Origin: Proales similis
Taxonomy: Eukaryota > Rotifera > Eurotatoria > Ploima > Proalidae
Direction of reading: 5' to 3'
Assembly: GCA_019059635.1 (NCBI GenBank)
Contig: JAGVRJ010000002.1
Coordinates: forward strand, 930,001-994,000
DNA: 64,000 bases
The position numbers were made by a program, and so were the translations under genes. This document shows positions 1 through 13,363 of the stretch, one piece after another. Under the pieces are notes generated by a model, which did no database searches, was not told the origin of the DNA, and was given only the letters and a program-made list of their open reading frames with translations. Each line of letters begins with the position of its first letter. Position 1 is the first letter of the stretch.

Positions 1-68
1 CACAAGTCTAGACCAAGCTTATTCAGTTCGTCTCCTTCATCGAGATCTAACCCAATTCTAATCGACAT
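1..68 (-). CDS. Possible N-terminal fragment of an unidentified gene, cut by the window edge
   Basis: On the minus strand an ATG at 68 opens a frame of 22 codons that is still open at base 1. The encoded start is acidic (MSIRIGLDLDEGDELNKL). The frame also stays open upstream to about 99, where TATTTGTAG could be a splice acceptor, so this may be an internal exon instead. It would lie just downstream of the CHTF8 polyadenylation signals. The plus strand is also open here, so the call is weak and no function is proposed. Confidence 0.25.
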   Translation of the reverse strand, partial: MSIRIGLDLDEGDELNKLGLDL

Positions 69-217
69 TTCTTCAGTGTCGAACTTTGCGCCTTTAGCTA
101 CAAATAAAATTGCAAAAACACACATCGAGCAAAACTTGATTTATTTATTTTTATTCATGCAATGCATTCGCTTCGCGATTATCAATTGGTCTCTAAATGA
201 TTTGATTCGTTTAATTT

Positions 218-732
218 TCATTTGAGTTCATTGTAGACGATTGGCCGCGGCCGTTTGTTAAACAGAAGCTTTCTCTTTATAACTGCCTTCACCAGATACT
301 CTGTTACACTCTGATTTGATTCTTCGCCACCTTCGGCTGTGTCCATCTGCTCGTCATGGCTGGTATGCAGAGCTTCAACCGCCTTGCGAGTCTTTTCCAA
401 CAAGACCATTGGCTTGTCCATGTTCTGAACTCGTCCATGAAGGATGTGATGTCCAAGTATGAGAACTGGTTCGCCCTTCCAAATGAGATTTCATTCCGAG
501 TTTAAAAAGCATCATTTCGACATTTCATCAAACCGCTTTTGTAAAGTGAAGATCTCCCATGAGTTTGTTCGCCAGAGAGTCGCCCTCTTTCACCTCCAAA
601 TCACCCTGTAGTTCAATAATGGTCCATTCGTTTCTGCTTGAGCTGTCCTCGTCTCTATAAAGCATTCATCAAGCCTCAAGGTTTTCGATCAGCCGCAAGT
701 CAACATTACAGTCGAATGAAGATTTGAACCAT
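218..732 (-). CDS. CHTF8: Chromosome transmission fidelity protein 8 homologue
   Basis: CHTF8 is the small subunit that, with DSCC1 and CHTF18, forms the alternative clamp loader (RFC-CTF18) acting on PCNA at replication forks and in sister-chromatid cohesion. I read three exons: 732-710, 654-534 and 475-218, giving 133 aa. The ends of the family are plain: MVQIFIRL at the N-terminus, then EWTIIELQGDLEV, GEPVLILGHHILHG, and the C-terminal YLVKAVIKRKLLFNKRPRPI. The family is usually about 120 aa, so this is full length. The second intron uses a GTTTGATG donor. Candidate polyadenylation signals (TTTATT on the plus strand) lie at 140-149. The gene follows ZMYND10 on the same strand at 166 bp, so the two may share regulation or one may be transcribed into the other. 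Confidence 0.93.
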
Positions 733-898
733 TTTTCTCTCGCGACTTGAAGAGTATCTCGAGCTTAGACCTTACACGGTTGGAAATGAGTCTTATTCAT
801 CGCATCTTCCAGCGCGCTCTCGTCTACCCGCTCTTGAGTTCTTTCAAAGCCAACTTGTATGAAAGTTTTTATTTTTTAACGCATAACGCATCTAAGAA

Positions 899-2760
<1,862 letters not shown>

Positions 2761-3474
2761 TTCGTCTATTTTCACTACGCATTAGCTAAATGAGGAACCA
2801 CTGGCCAGCTCAGACATTTCGTATTCAAATTAGGCCGGCTACCATGGCAACTGTCGAACAGCGCACATGCGCCTTTAAAAGTGTCTTCCTATTTCGATCT
2901 AAATAATTATCAACATGTGACCTTCTCCGCATTCAGGGTTCCGCTAAACAACTCATTAATTCATCGATCAAAATGAAATAACTATTCAAAGCATCCAGAA
3001 AACGTCTGCTCAATTTTAGAAAGTGAAAAAGCATCCACAAATCGGAACCAATCTCATAATTTGAATATTCGAAGTAGAATCGAACGACAAGAGGAGACAA
3101 ATGAAATTCACCAAGTGAGTCAAAGCGAGTCAAGATGAGCAAAATGATGCAACAAGTGTGCACATTCGTTGATCATACGAGCAGCGCGATTATAATTCAC
3201 ATTTGAACATATTCGCCGTCTAGGTGGTGATGAAGAGCCATACCAAACGAACGCGTCTATCAAACATGCACACACACGCACACACACGCCCCAATAGTTT
3301 GGCGTGTAAGTGTGCTAAAGCTCTTTCGAGTTTGGTCTACGCCTTTTTTTCTCATTTTATTCAAATTATTTCTTCAACGCCCAAACCCTGGATTCTTATT
3401 TTTAAGCTCAATTTCGTTTACTTTTAGAACATCAAATTCAATTCGATAGTTTTTTGAGCAAAAACCATTTTGAA
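2761..3474. promoter_or_regulatory. Divergent intergenic region between ZMYND10 and aldolase
   Basis: A 714-bp gap between two divergent start codons, which should contain both promoters and 5' UTRs. A short CA-rich microsatellite lies near 3267-3290. AT-rich sequence with pyrimidine runs (3345-3425) precedes the aldolase start. Short open frames on both strands here show no family similarity. Confidence 0.5.
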
Positions 3475-4692
3475 ATGGCTACTTCATCGAACAAGCTTTA
3501 CCTGACCGCAGAGCAATCGCGAGAGCTGGTCGAAATCGCGTCTAAAATCACTGCCGAAGGAAAAGGCATTTTGGCCGCCGACGAAAGTACCGGTAAGCTA
3601 AACAAGCTCACAGAAAGGTTCGATTGGAACTGACCCGAGACTTGATAAAGGCACGATTGGAAAGCGATTTAGCTCAATTCAAGTGGAGAACAATGAGGAA
3701 AATCGCCGTCAATACAGACAGCTCTTGTTCACTGCCAATGAGGAAATGAGCCAATACATCTCTGGCGTTATTCTTTATGAAGAGACCCTGTTCCAGAAGG
3801 CCGATGACGGAACGCCATTCACTGAGCTGTTGACACGCCGGGGCATTGTTCCGGGAATCAAAGTCGACATGGGCACTGTGGAACTGGCTGGCACTGATGG
3901 CGAGACCACCACTCAAGGCTTGGACAACTTGGCCGCTCGCTGTCAGAAATACAAAGCTGCGGGCGCTCACTTTGCCAAGTGGCGATGCACTCTCAAGATT
4001 GGCAATGGTCGACCCAGTCATCTGGCAATCCTCGAGAATGCCAATGTCCTCGCACGATACGCGTCCATCTGCCAGCAAAATGGACTTGTTCCAATTGTTG
4101 AGCCCGAGGTTTTGCCAGACGGAGACCATGACCTTGAAACTTGCCAGTATGTGACTGAGAAGGTATTGGCTGCTGTCTACAAGGCTCTGAGTGACCATCA
4201 CGTGTTCTTGGAGGGCACACTTCTCAAACCCAATATGGTCACTGCTGGCCAATCGCATCCGAACAAGTACAGCCCTGAGCAAGTTGGCCTGGCCACTGTC
4301 ACAGCGCTGAGACGAACCGTGCCAGCCGCAGTTCCAGGCGTTGTCTTTTTGTCTGGCGGTCAATCAGAAGAAGAGGCCACCCTCAACCTTAACGCCATCA
4401 ATCAGGTGCCAGGACCCAAGCCGTGGGCGTTGAGCTTCAGCTACGGACGTGCTCTTCAGCAGTCGGTTCTGTAAGTCTTGCTTTGCCTGAATCTCGTACA
4501 CAAATGCGTTCATTGAACGAATTCGTATTCAGAAAAGCATGGAAGGGACAGAACGCCAACATAAACGCTGCCCAGGCCGAATTTCTTAAGCGTGCTCAAA
4601 GCAACAGTCAAGCTCGCCGCGGCCAATATCAAGGCGGCGTGAGCAGCGCTGCTGGAGGCGAATCGCTCTTTGTTGCCAACCATACCTATTAA
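3475..4692 (+). CDS. Fructose-bisphosphate aldolase, class I
   Basis: Cytosolic glycolytic enzyme cleaving fructose-1,6-bisphosphate to dihydroxyacetone phosphate and glyceraldehyde-3-phosphate. Three exons (3475-3592, 3651-4470, 4533-4692) give 365 aa, the normal family length. Visible landmarks are the N-terminal [11 protein letters not shown], the active-site stretch around [35 protein letters not shown], the Schiff-base lysine in LLKPNMVT, the phosphate-binding [11 protein letters not shown] and FSYGRALQ. The C-terminus ends in Tyr, the residue class I aldolases need for full fructose-bisphosphate activity. Introns are 58 and 62 bp. An AATAAA at 4776-4781 lies 84 bp after the stop. The gene is convergent with the DCTN3-like gene, with only 120 bp between stops. 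Confidence 0.98.
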
Positions 4693-4775
4693 ACGATCGA
4701 TTTAGTTTAGAGAAGAATAGCTTGAAGTTGAAGAACTTGTTTTATTTTAATCCGAATTAAACCGCAACTCTATTA

Positions 4776-4781
4776 AATAAA
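4776..4781 (+). terminator. Aldolase polyadenylation signal
   Basis: AATAAA 84 bp downstream of the aldolase stop codon, inside the short convergent gap before the next gene. Confidence 0.7.
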
Positions 4782-4812
4782 GTCGGCCATTCGGGCCCAC
4801 TCAGCAATCTTT

Positions 4813-5663
4813 CTAAGCTTCGGATTCGTTTTTGGCCATCGACTCGCTAGATGTGAGATACTCGTTTATGCCAAGCATGGCGCTTCTGATCGATGAAAGC
4901 TAAGCAAGTTTGATTAGCAGAAACTTTAAAAAGTTGAGTTTTCTACTAAAGTCGACCCACCGATTGAGCGTAGACCTTGAGAAGGGTTTGGGTCTCGTCG
5001 GCTAGTGTGTTGGCATCTTGTCTCACTTGACCTAACTTTGAAGAGAGATCCCTTAGACTTTCAAACGAGCTAGCGAGCTCTTGAGAAGAAAATCGTTTTA
5101 GTCTTCATTTAAAAAAAAGAAAAAAAAAACAAAAGAACAAACCGTTCATGCCCGAGTTTTCTACCAAATCCACCATTTGGTTAAGCTTTTCGAACTGCTG
5201 GTCCAGTTTACGGAGTGCGCTCTCTTCTGTCGGAACAGTTTCTTAACAAAAATGAGCGAGAGAGTGAGCGTATGAAATGCGAACCTTGTAACAGGAATTC
5301 TAGTTTGGCGTTGAGAACTGCATCGTCGTCGATCTCGTTGAAAATGTTCAGTGCAGTGTACTTTTTCAATTCGGGCACTTTGGTGAGCATTCAGTTAAGA
5401 GAAGGCCTTGTTTAATTAAAAAAAAAAGCAGACAAACGTTTTCGAACTGCGCTGGTCAATTTAACATTCTGAGAAACGAGTCGATTTGTCTTAACCGCCA
5501 GATTCTCTACCAGTTGCCATCCCTTTCAGTCTTTTAGCGGGTTGGCATTATAAATCAAAGGCCAAACTTGAATTACTTTGCCTTGCTCGTTCGAACTGAG
5601 ACTGCCGACGCACTTTTCGAGCTGCTCAATGCGTCTCTCGATTGCTTGAAGGTCCTCGTTCAT
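4813..5663 (-). CDS. DCTN3: Dynactin subunit 3 (p24)-like coiled-coil protein
   Basis: Dynactin p24 is a helical shoulder subunit of the dynein cofactor dynactin. I read five exons on the minus strand, starting at the ATG at 5663 (MNEDLQAIERRIEQLEKCVG). A longer frame upstream begins only with TTG, so the ATG is preferred. The N-terminal heptads RIEQLEKCVG, a middle LPELKKYTALNIFNEIDD and a long C-terminal coiled coil (ESALRKLDQQFEKL, ELASSFESLRDLSSKL) match the family in order and in size (about 185 aa). The identification rests on this pattern because the family is weakly conserved. Several 5' splice sites are unusual (GTTTGT, GTTCGC, GTTTGT). The C-terminus is Glu/Ser rich and ends at TAG 4813. 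Confidence 0.68.
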
Positions 5664-6055
5664 TTTTCGTTTCAGAATGCTTGTCACTACTTCGGTCTCT
5701 TTAATCGATTGAAGAGTTCTTTCCGACAAATTCAAGCGAACATGTCACTTTGATTATGACACATGCACACCAACCGGCTCGGCATTTACTTTGCTCGATC
5801 ACATGACCCCCATCCAGATCTCAGCTAGTAATTGCAAGCAAAACGCTCAAGTATGAAGAAAAGCAAGTTTATTCTAATAGGAAGACACAGTACATAAAAA
5901 TCTATGAAAAGGCTCATAAATAAGGGCTTATTAAATAAGGATAAAATAAACTGCAAAAAGCCGATTGATTGCCATTGCTGGGGAGTTCAAGCCGCATTAG
6001 ACTTGACGTGGGTCTATTGGGTGAATTTCACGATCATTTGGGTCTATCGGGCTCT
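5664..6055. other. Intergenic region between DCTN3-like start and AACS stop
   Basis: 392 bp holding the promoter of the DCTN3-like gene and the 3' UTR of AACS, both on the minus strand. TTTATT motifs (AATAAA on the minus strand) near 5950 could end the AACS transcript. Nothing else is recognisable. Confidence 0.4.
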
Positions 6056-8877
6056 TTACCATTTATAAACGGCTTGAATGTGTTTGAACTGCTCTAGACA
6101 GTTTGGATTGACGAGCGAAGAAGAAGGTGTCACATTTTGGCCTTCAATTATGCGTCTGACTGGCACTTCGACCTTCTTCCCGTTTATGGTGTACTAGACA
6201 AGCAAACGCTCAACCAAGTCCTGTTCCTTGTTTAGGTTCGTTCACTTACCGGTATTTCGTCAATCGGTAAAATCAAAGCTGGAACGTGTCTTGCAGATAG
6301 AGAGTTGCGAATCAACGCTCTCACTTGATTTACAAGCTCGGCGTCAAGTTCTTGTCCGGGTTTCAGCTAATTTTCAAAAAGCGATCACTTATCAGAGTAA
6401 ATTTGCTCGTAATCAATCGGACAAGCCAACCTTGAGGAAAAGAATCACTCGCTCCTCTTCTAAATTGGTCGGATTTTTCTGTCCGACGCAGAGTGAATCC
6501 TCTACGACTGGCATTGTTTCAATTATATTGTAAATATCAGCCGAACCGAACCGGATTCCGTTCGGATTCAGAGTGCCGTCACTTCGGCCCAACATAACCA
6601 CTCCTCCGGTGCTCTCATTAATGATGCAAAAGTCACCATGCGCCCAGACGCCTATTTGTTCACATTTTTAAACGATTGACCCAAAGAGACAACCGTGAAT
6701 CCTGACCTGCAAACTTGTTGAAATAAGAGCTCTTGTATTTGTTGAAGTTGGGATCCGCATAGAAAGAGACTGGCATCGAAGGGAACGGCTTTGTGCAAAC
6801 GAGCTCGCCACTTTCGCCTCTGACCGGCTTGCCGTCTTCATTCCAAGTCTCAACGGCCATGCCCAAGTGGCGGCATTGAATCTCGCCACGGTAAACGGGC
6901 AGATTCATATTGTGGCCGCAAAACAGTGAGATTATGTCTGTGCCCCCTGAACACTTGCGATTAACGACTCGAGACAAGAGGCCAATAGGAGCGGAAAAAT
7001 GACGAACCGGTTATGGAGCCGAGCACGACGTCTTTTTTCACAGATCGGTAAACGTAGTCATAACTCGACGGCTTCAACGGACTGCCTGTACTGTAAATAA
7101 CCTTGAGTTTGTCCAGTCGGTGAGTTCTCATGGGCACTGCGCCTTTCTCTTCGATAACTGCCAGCCATTTGGCACTCGCACCAAACATTGTAACTCTTTG
7201 TTAAACCGTCAATTCGTCGCTCTTGGAAAGAGGTTCTGTTTCATTACCCAATCATATCTGCGTAGTCCCAGAGAACGTTCAAGTTTGGTAGCACTGGAGA
7301 GCCGTCAAAGACGGCGATGGTGGCGCCCAGTGCCAGCGAGCTCACCAGCCAATTGTACATCATCCAGCCAGTCTGCCAAAACCGTTCCTTAAGATAAGGC
7401 CCAGAATTCATCAACCTGTGAGCAGGCTCTTACAGTCGTGTAGTAAAATATGACGTCTTCACTCTTCATGTTGCCCATGAGCATGTGCTCTTTGAGATGC
7501 TGGATCAGAGTGCCCTTAAAGGGAGACAAACGTGTTAAAATGCAAAACGATAGACCATGAAATAGTCGATCACTCTTACTCCGTGAGAATGTACGATGCA
7601 TTTGGGAGAGCCGGTTGTACCGGACGAGTAGAGAACAACCATCGGGTGGTTAAATGCCACTTGTTCAAAGTAAAGCGGCTCATTGCTGTCGGCCAGTTGG
7701 AGGAAACTCTCCAGCTTAATTGAATTTGATATGTCATCTATTTGCTCGTTTGAATTTCCCACGAATGGCACTATGATTGCTTTTTCGATTGAGTTCACCG
7801 CTGATATAGAGCAGTTTGAAAACAGCAGCCAGCAGCCAATTCGAACAACGAATTCAGTCACCTTTCATGACTTGAGAGAGCTTTTCCTTGTGATTGTGAA
7901 TCTTGCCGTTGTAGGCCACACTGGTCACCGAGAAAATCAGCTTTGGCTCGATCTGCTTGAAACGATCGATCACAGACTTGACACAGTTGACATGAGAACA
8001 AATTTCAGACTCTTTTCAGGCAGAACAAACAATGCCTACCTGAGCACCAAAGTCTGGCGAAGTGCAGCTCCAAATGGCTCCCAGACTTAGGACAGCGAGC
8101 TTGGCCTCGAGTGCTTCGATACAATTCGGCAAGTATCCTTCAATTAAACGAGCTTTGTCTCAACGTGTCTGTTTGATTACTCAGCCAGATCACTCACCGA
8201 CTACTCGGTCGCCTTTTTTAATTCCAGATGCTCTGAGCGCCAGCTGGTAGAGACGGACTCTCTCTCTAAGCTGCTTGAACGTTATGCTCTTGACACTGTC
8301 GAATGACTCGCCTTTGACCGATTAAATGTGAATTCGTTCGACCAGCCAACTTAAGCTAGGCGCCTGTTACCATATGAGTACATGGCCACACGATCTTCAT
8401 CGCATTGCAACAAATTTTCTGCGTAGTTAAGCAAGGAGCCGTGAAACCAGCTGAACGGAACATCGTCGACAGATTCGTTTTCTTTGTCCAGCACCTAGGT
8501 TTTTTTGTTGTTTATTAGTTGGCGCCAAAGCACAATCACTCGACTTTTGACTCACCTTGTCGTAGCTTTTTGAATACTTGATTGGTGCAAAATGCCAAAA
8601 TTGCTCCCAAAAATCAAGATTGTTCTCTATCGACCACTCGTAGAACTGTTGATAGTTCTCTTCAAAACAAACTAGATTAACGGTGCATCTGCTTAGAAAA
8701 GCAAGAGCACATTCACTTACTGAATTTCAAGTTAAATTTGCTTTCAATCAAACTTTGAAATTCGAGTAGCTGCGTGTCCTTGCTCAAATTCGAATTGAGC
8801 GGATTCCAGAGCATTTTCGCTTCTTCATTCTGGCCGGTTTGAATGACTACTTCTTGAAGTGTTAAATCGTTGGGCAT
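6056..8877 (-). CDS. AACS: Acetoacetyl-CoA synthetase
   Basis: Cytosolic ANL-superfamily ligase that activates acetoacetate to acetoacetyl-CoA with ATP, feeding ketone carbon to sterol and lipid synthesis. The ATG at 8877 starts [11 protein letters not shown]. At about 7640 lies the AMP-binding signature [17 protein letters not shown]. Further on are the late adenylation motif region ([14 protein letters not shown]), the [15 protein letters not shown] and SADIYNIIE segments with the hinge Asp, and the C-terminal [16 protein letters not shown], which is typical of this subfamily rather than of acetyl-CoA synthetase. The coding sequence is split into many short exons, roughly a dozen, by introns of about 40-90 bp. 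I traced the first two and last three closely and the others by frame. It is divergent from RPS19. Confidence 0.93.
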
Positions 8878-9625
8878 TGTGAATGTGTAGACCCAAGTTA
8901 GTGGGATTTGTTCGGTTTCTTGTCGATAAAAGAATGATATGTATGTGAGCCGTCAAAGCTCTAAATGCCCTCTTCTAAGTAAATGTGAGATAAATGAACA
9001 TATCCAGGTGTTGTTTAACAATTTAGAGCAGAGAGGACCCGAGAGCCGGGGAAACTGTAAAAAGCGAGAGAGCGAGCTATGAACAATCAGACTGGCAACA
9101 GGCATTTGGACTAGCGCTTGACTATTTGCCAAGTGGATTGTCGCGTGTATGTGTCGCGCAAACAGTGCGACTCACTCACGCATAATACTCCAGATTGAGT
9201 AATAATGCTTGGACGCTTTGAAATTAATTTGAATAAATGGTCTCATAATTTGGCAAATTACAAGCGCACTGTAATTAGGCGAGAATTCAGACCAAACATT
9301 AATCGTCAAGCCGCTCTGCCAGTTAATTCTTCAGTCCCAAAAAGCTTCGAATGCATACTTGCATTCATACAGAGGTTAAGGCCGTACGCAGTCAACTCAA
9401 TGCTTAGAAGCGAGCATGGTGCAAAACTTTGCTCTTTACTCCAATGCATGCGGTCGATTCAAGTGATCCCGCGAGCGCTCGCATTCTTGTTCGTCTTGGC
9501 TCGATCGAGCGCCTCGGCTGCGTTTACCTAACGGAAATTTGACACACAGCCAAAAAACTTTGTCTCTGGCCGTGCTCGTTCGACTTGATGAATTTTGGCA
9601 ATTGTTTAAGATAAGCTTAGCGATC
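8878..9625. promoter_or_regulatory. Divergent intergenic region between AACS and RPS19
   Basis: 748 bp between two divergent start codons. It must carry both promoters. AT-rich stretches alternate with GC-richer ones. Open frames seen here have no family similarity and unlikely codon use. I see no recognisable element beyond this. Confidence 0.45.
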
Positions 9626-10262
9626 ATGTCTGAAGTAAGCAACAGAATTTCGGCTAAGGATGTCGACCAGCAGCATCTTGTGAAGGCACTTGCCGCCTTT
9701 CTCAAGAAGTAAGACATTGCTCAACAACGCTGCACGTCGTTCATGCCATTAATTTACTGATTTATTAAAGGACCGGCAAACTTAAGGTGCCCGCCTGGAA
9801 CGACTTGGTCAAGTGCGCTTCCTTTAACGAGCTTGCTCCTCTTGATCCGGACTGGTTCTATGTGAGATGCGCCTCTATTGCCCGACACTTGTACGTTCGT
9901 CAGGCTGGCGTCGGTGGCTTCCGCAAAGTCTACGGAGGTAAGCTGCTCAGAGCGCGGTCTGCCACTTTAAACTCAATTCACAATTTGCCAATCGTCAGGT
10001 CGTCAGCGCAACGGTGTCCGACCGTCCCACTTTGGACGTGCTTCAGCAAACATCATCCGAAAGTGCCTTCAGGCTCTTGAGAACGTCAAGCTTGTTGAGA
10101 AATCCGAACGGTTAGTTCTTGAAACGAGTATACATTCAGTAAAATAGAATTCTAATTCAAAAACCGTTTTGCTGCTCGCTTTTTTCCAGTGGAGGTCGAA
10201 TTCTGTCCAGACAAGGTCGACGTGATCTGGATCGCATCGCCGCTCAACTTAAACGTCAATAA
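9626..10262 (+). CDS. RPS19: 40S ribosomal protein S19 (eS19)
   Basis: Structural protein of the small ribosomal subunit head, needed for 18S rRNA 3' maturation. Four exons (9626-9708, 9771-9937, 9999-10110, 10190-10262) join to exactly 145 codons, 144 aa, the family size. Landmarks are [56 protein letters not shown], and the end [16 protein letters not shown]. Introns are 60-80 bp. I looked for box C/D or H/ACA snoRNAs, common in ribosomal-protein introns, and found no clear one. Overlapping AATAAA signals at 10283-10292 lie about 20 bp after the stop, so the 3' UTR is very short. The gene is convergent with GALT. Confidence 0.98.
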
Positions 10263-10282
10263 GCGACGATTTCTTCCGACAA

Positions 10283-10292
10283 AATAAATAAA
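10283..10292 (+). terminator. RPS19 polyadenylation signals
   Basis: Two overlapping AATAAA hexamers about 20 bp after the RPS19 stop codon. Confidence 0.7.
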
Positions 10293-10448
10293 AAACGAAA
10301 ATAAGAATTCTGGCAGTCGCTTTTTCTTTTCCCAATTGCCGTCGCTATTAGCCAACAATAGTTCCCAATCCAATTTCACTTCCCTGATTATCTTGGCATC
10401 GCTCTGCCAGGCTCTAGTTTAGTTTATTTAGGAATGGAGTAATAGAGT

Positions 10449-11979
<1,531 letters not shown>

Positions 11980-12855
11980 TCAGACAAGGTCGTCGAGAAG
12001 AGCAGCCCACTGACGCTGCCAGTCTTGATAAGAATCGATTACTGGACCGAGGGGCTCATGTTCTGCATTCAAGTCGTCAAGTATGTGCATCGCTTGCTCT
12101 ATTTGACGATTTATTTTCAGCTGAGTCAAACTATTGTTTCCGTTTCCTCGGCATTTATCTATCGGCTGTTTCGAGTTGAATGTGGGCGTGCTCACTCGTG
12201 GAATTCTCCGGTTCGGACATCTTGCTCTCAACTTGTCGTAGATCTCGTCCTCATAGGCTTTGAGCATGGCGCATTGGCCTGCTTGGGACAGAACACTGCC
12301 CACTTTGAGATCGTCCTTGGCATGTTTGATCACTGAAATTCGTCTGAATGGCTGATGGCCGTTAGTCTCTGCTTGAGCTTCTTTTCTGGTCTGCGGGACC
12401 GAGTTCTTTCGCTTTTTCAAACTCGATGCCAAACTTAGGCTGGGACCAGGTACAGCCAGCGAGTGGCGTCGATGAGAATACCGGTTCAAGTTGTTGGGCA
12501 TTGACTTGTTGTTTGCATTCAATATCGATGGGCGTCGACTATCAAGCCAAGATGAGACTTTGTTTGTCTGTTTAATCGCCTTACTCGGAAGCAAGGTCTC
12601 GTTCGGAGCGATTAGCCGGGTGCTTTTGCAAACGGAGGGTTTGCGCTGCTTGATCAAGCAGCTGGCGTTCAGCTGGTCGCAAAACTCACTGGTCCCTTGC
12701 TCATCGGCCTCTGGCTCGTTGCCTGCTTGGTCGACCACTATTTGAACAGTCGATATCTTAAATTGAATGGCGCTGGCTGGCTTCAGCTCTTCTTGATGTG
12801 TTCTGGATGAATTTAACGTTTTCATTTCAATTCCTTTTCTAAAATCATTCAGCAT
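11980..12855 (-). CDS. Uncharacterised basic protein, 291 aa
   Basis: A single open exon from an ATG at 12855 to the stop at 11980. I do not recognise the family. The protein is hydrophilic and basic, with no signal peptide or membrane segment. The first 200 residues look disordered (Ser, Asn, Lys and Arg rich, with basic clusters such as SLKKRKNS and HRRHSLAVPGP). A more ordered C-terminal third follows, with QCAMLKAYEDEIYDKLRAR, NRRIPRVSTPTF and a closing QDWQRQWAALLDDLV helix. The length of the frame, the sensible codon use and the conserved-looking acidic/aromatic C-terminus support a real gene. RRxS-type sites suggest basophilic kinase phosphorylation (inference). It is divergent from the membrane-protein gene at 13363. 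Confidence 0.7.
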   Translation of the reverse strand: MLNDFRKGIEMKTLNSSRTHQEELKPASAIQFKISTVQIVVDQAGNEPEADEQGTSEFCDQLNASCLIKQRKPSVCKSTRLIAPNETLLPSKAIKQTNKVSSWLDSRRPSILNANNKSMPNNLNRYSHRRHSLAVPGPSLSLASSLKKRKNSVPQTRKEAQAETNGHQPFRRISVIKHAKDDLKVGSVLSQAGQCAMLKAYEDEIYDKLRARCPNRRIPRVSTPTFNSKQPIDKCRGNGNNSLTQLKINRQIEQAMHILDDLNAEHEPLGPVIDSYQDWQRQWAALLDDLV

Positions 12856-13333
12856 TTAAATTGGCTTTCTTGCTATTTATAACGCGAAAGCAAAATGTAA
12901 AGAAGAGAGCCAAAGGCTGTGGTTCTTTAGATGCCACTTAGTTTAATTAAAATAGTTTAGGCGTCCCAGACCAATGAAATTTAAGGAGGAGAACAGAAAG
13001 CGTTGAGCGCAACACACACAATAGAGCGAGAAAGTAGGAACGTCAGACTAGTGAGGTTAGTTATCGGGCAAATTTGAAGAGGCGCTCTTGCTATTAGATA
13101 AACACAGAGAAAAGTGCGGACGCTAAATGCATTTTTTGTTTTATACTAATCCAAGGTCAAATAGTATTTTGGGTTTACAAACTCTTTTTGAACGCCCGGC
13201 GAACGTAGACGCCAAATAAATTGCCGAACGCTCTCAATCGCACAGCCAAACACGGTGAACGCCCTCAGAAAGCAAATCAACCAAACGAATCATTTGAGCG
13301 AAGAGCAAGCGGACGAAAAAAAAGAGATTAGAG
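12856..13333. promoter_or_regulatory. Divergent promoter region
   Basis: About 480 bp between the 12855 minus-strand start and the first upstream ATG of the plus-strand membrane-protein gene. It must contain both promoters. No TATA box of good match was seen. Confidence 0.4.
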
Positions 13334-13363
13334 ATGCTGGTTAGAATTGTGATGAGGCGCTAA
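13334..13363 (+). promoter_or_regulatory. Nine-codon upstream ORF whose stop overlaps the main start
   Basis: ATG at 13334 opens MLVRIVMRR and stops at TAA 13361-13363. The last A of that stop is the first base of the main ATG at 13363 (TAATG). Such an overlap is suited to termination-reinitiation. It could repress or couple translation of the downstream frame, or it could steer initiation to the internal Met codons at residues 28 and 34. Whether both ATGs are in the mRNA is not known. Confidence 0.45.

Noticed and set aside
2933-3427. Short frames in the ZMYND10-aldolase gap
   Set aside because: They lie in a divergent promoter region and contain repeat-derived residues.
3674-4363. 229-codon frame antisense to aldolase
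   Set aside because: Shadow of the strongly coding aldolase exon on the other strand.
9709-10189. snoRNA in RPS19 introns
   Set aside because: No paired C (RUGAUGA) and D (CUGA) boxes or H/ACA hairpins were seen.
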